DNA from: Dehalococcoidia bacterium
GTDB taxonomy: Bacteria > Chloroflexota > Dehalococcoidia > Tepidiformales > Tepidiformaceae
NCBI GenBank assembly: GCA_009838385.1
Contig: VXRS01000302.1
Span: 13,749-19,978 of the forward strand
Length of the DNA: 6,230 bases
Direction of reading: 5' to 3'
The position numbers and the translations under genes were made by a program. The notes under the pieces are model-generated. The model saw nothing but the letters and a program-made list of their open reading frames with translations. It was not told the DNA's origin and did no database searches. Positions 5,511 through 6,230 of the stretch are shown here, piece by piece (position 1 is the first letter of the stretch; each line of letters starts with the position of its first letter).

Positions 5511-6230
5511 CTAGCAGGCCTGCCGGTACCAGCGCGCCTCGCGCCGGTCGCGGAAGAGGGTGACCCGCCGCCCGTCCTCGCCACGGACGCGGTAGTAGTC
5601 GCGGCTCAGGGGCGCGGGCAGCCACCAGAGGTCGAAGCTCCAGTGATCCTCGATGCGCGCGACCGGCCGCCAGCCCCGCTCCAGGCGTACGGCCAGGGGT
5701 TGCCCCTCCGGCCCCTCCTCCACCGTCACGGGGGCGGGCGGCGCGAGCGGACGCATGGCGTCGCGCGCGGCGGGATCGATGGGCGCCTGCAGGACGCGCA
5801 TCTCGGGGGCGGGGTGCCAGGGTGCGACGGAGGTCATCCGGTACAGCGCGGGACCACCGAGACGGGCCCGGAGCTGCCGCTCGGCCTCCTCCAGGCGGCG
5901 CTCGCGCCCCGCGCGCACGTCGGGGAAGAGACCCAGTTGCTCGCCTACCCCCTCGCCGAGGTCGCCGAGCTCCAGCACGAGCTCCTCGACGGGGGCCTCG
6001 GGGTGGTCGTGCTCCAGCCGCCGCCGGATCACGGGGGAGGCCTCCTCCCGGCTTCCCACGCCGTGCCGGAAGTGGAACGCCCGCTCCCAGGGGGGCGCCT
6101 CGTGCAGGAGACAGGTCAGCTCGGCCCGGCCGGCGCGGCGCCCCCGCGCCGCAGGCCGCGCGAAGGCGCGCCTGAGGAGCGTGTCGACCCCGGTGAGCGC
6201 CAACTCCAGCGAGGCGGAGGCGAAGGGCAG
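5511..6230 (-). CDS. imuB: ImuB-like Y-family DNA polymerase homologue, C-terminal part (5' end beyond window)
   Basis: The last 239 residues of a protein whose frame is open to the right edge; its start is not in the window. No start is supported near 6203: the TTG there lies within continuous coding sequence. Seen, counting from the edge: a probable little-finger segment, then QLGLF (98-102), an exact match to the QLxLF sliding-clamp-binding consensus, followed by a charged helix (RERRLEEAERQLRARLG). It ends with a C-terminal region typical of ImuB: RPVARIEDHWSFDLWW, then RDYYRVRGEDGRRVTLFRD and RWY near the end. In Mycobacterium and Caulobacter, ImuB is a catalytically inactive Y-family homologue that bridges the clamp and DnaE2. 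The catalytic palm is off the window, so I cannot tell whether this copy keeps its acidic residues; it could be an active Y-family enzyme. The dnaE2 start 12 bases downstream, in the conserved imuB-dnaE2 order, strongly supports the call. Confidence 0.78.
   Translation of the reverse strand: MPFASASLELALTGVDTLLRRAFARPAARGRRAGRAELTCLLHEAPPWERAFHFRHGVGSREEASPVIRRRLEHDHPEAPVEELVLELGDLGEGVGEQLGLFPDVRAGRERRLEEAERQLRARLGGPALYRMTSVAPWHPAPEMRVLQAPIDPAARDAMRPLAPPAPVTVEEGPEGQPLAVRLERGWRPVARIEDHWSFDLWWLPAPLSRDYYRVRGEDGRRVTLFRDRREARWYRQAC
5925..5939 (-). other. Sliding-clamp-binding motif QLGLF in the ImuB-like protein
   Basis: Codons for Gln-Leu-Gly-Leu-Phe match the bacterial beta-clamp-binding consensus QL(x)LF. 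In studied ImuB proteins a motif of this kind lies between the little finger and the C-terminal region and is needed for mutagenesis. The same relative placement here supports clamp-directed function (inference from family). Confidence 0.65.

Noticed and set aside
4270..5625. A 451-codon minus-strand frame overlapping dnaE2 and the ImuB-like gene
   Set aside because: It overlaps two genes with strong protein similarity and its product is low-complexity Ala/Arg/Pro/Gly, an out-of-frame shadow.

Overview
The window is GC-rich bacterial DNA with tightly packed genes and strong G/C bias at third codon positions. All five genes lie on the minus strand, so transcription runs from the right edge (6230) to the left. 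The taxon cannot be fixed from sequence alone. An ImuB-like protein followed by DnaE2 in a GC-rich genome fits Actinomycetota, Chloroflexota or Pseudomonadota; the lineage is inference.

Right part (2352-6230) is a mutagenesis/translesion cassette. It holds the C-terminal part of an ImuB-like Y-family polymerase homologue, cut by the window edge, with a perfect QLxLF sliding-clamp motif. It is followed after 12 bases by a complete 1048-residue error-prone DNA polymerase III alpha subunit (DnaE2/ImuC). In known systems ImuB recruits DnaE2 to the clamp, and the pair performs damage-induced mutagenic synthesis under SOS control. Any LexA box or imuA/lexA gene would lie beyond the right edge.

Middle part (734-2277), starting 74 bases downstream of dnaE2, holds two tandem classical short-chain dehydrogenases (SDRs). 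They are paralogues, about two-thirds identical over their first 100 residues, and their genes overlap by four bases. A small NTF2/SnoaL-like protein (224-679) follows after 54 bases. The three genes look like a metabolic operon: two NAD(P)-dependent alcohol/ketone oxidoreductases plus a possible dehydratase or isomerase. The substrate is unknown. By eye, the SnoaL-like protein keeps a Tyr/Asp/His/Asp set matching the catalytic residues of the bile-acid dehydratase BaiE.

Left edge (1-223) has no convincing gene. It contains an 8-bp-stem inverted repeat just past the last stop codon that may end the transcript. I see no RNA gene, CRISPR array, insertion sequence or phage gene. The most unusual points are the DnaE2 PHP domain with several metal-ligand positions replaced, the SDR-SDR-SnoaL cluster abutting a mutagenesis cassette, and a small hairpin that could mask the ribosome binding site of the first SDR.
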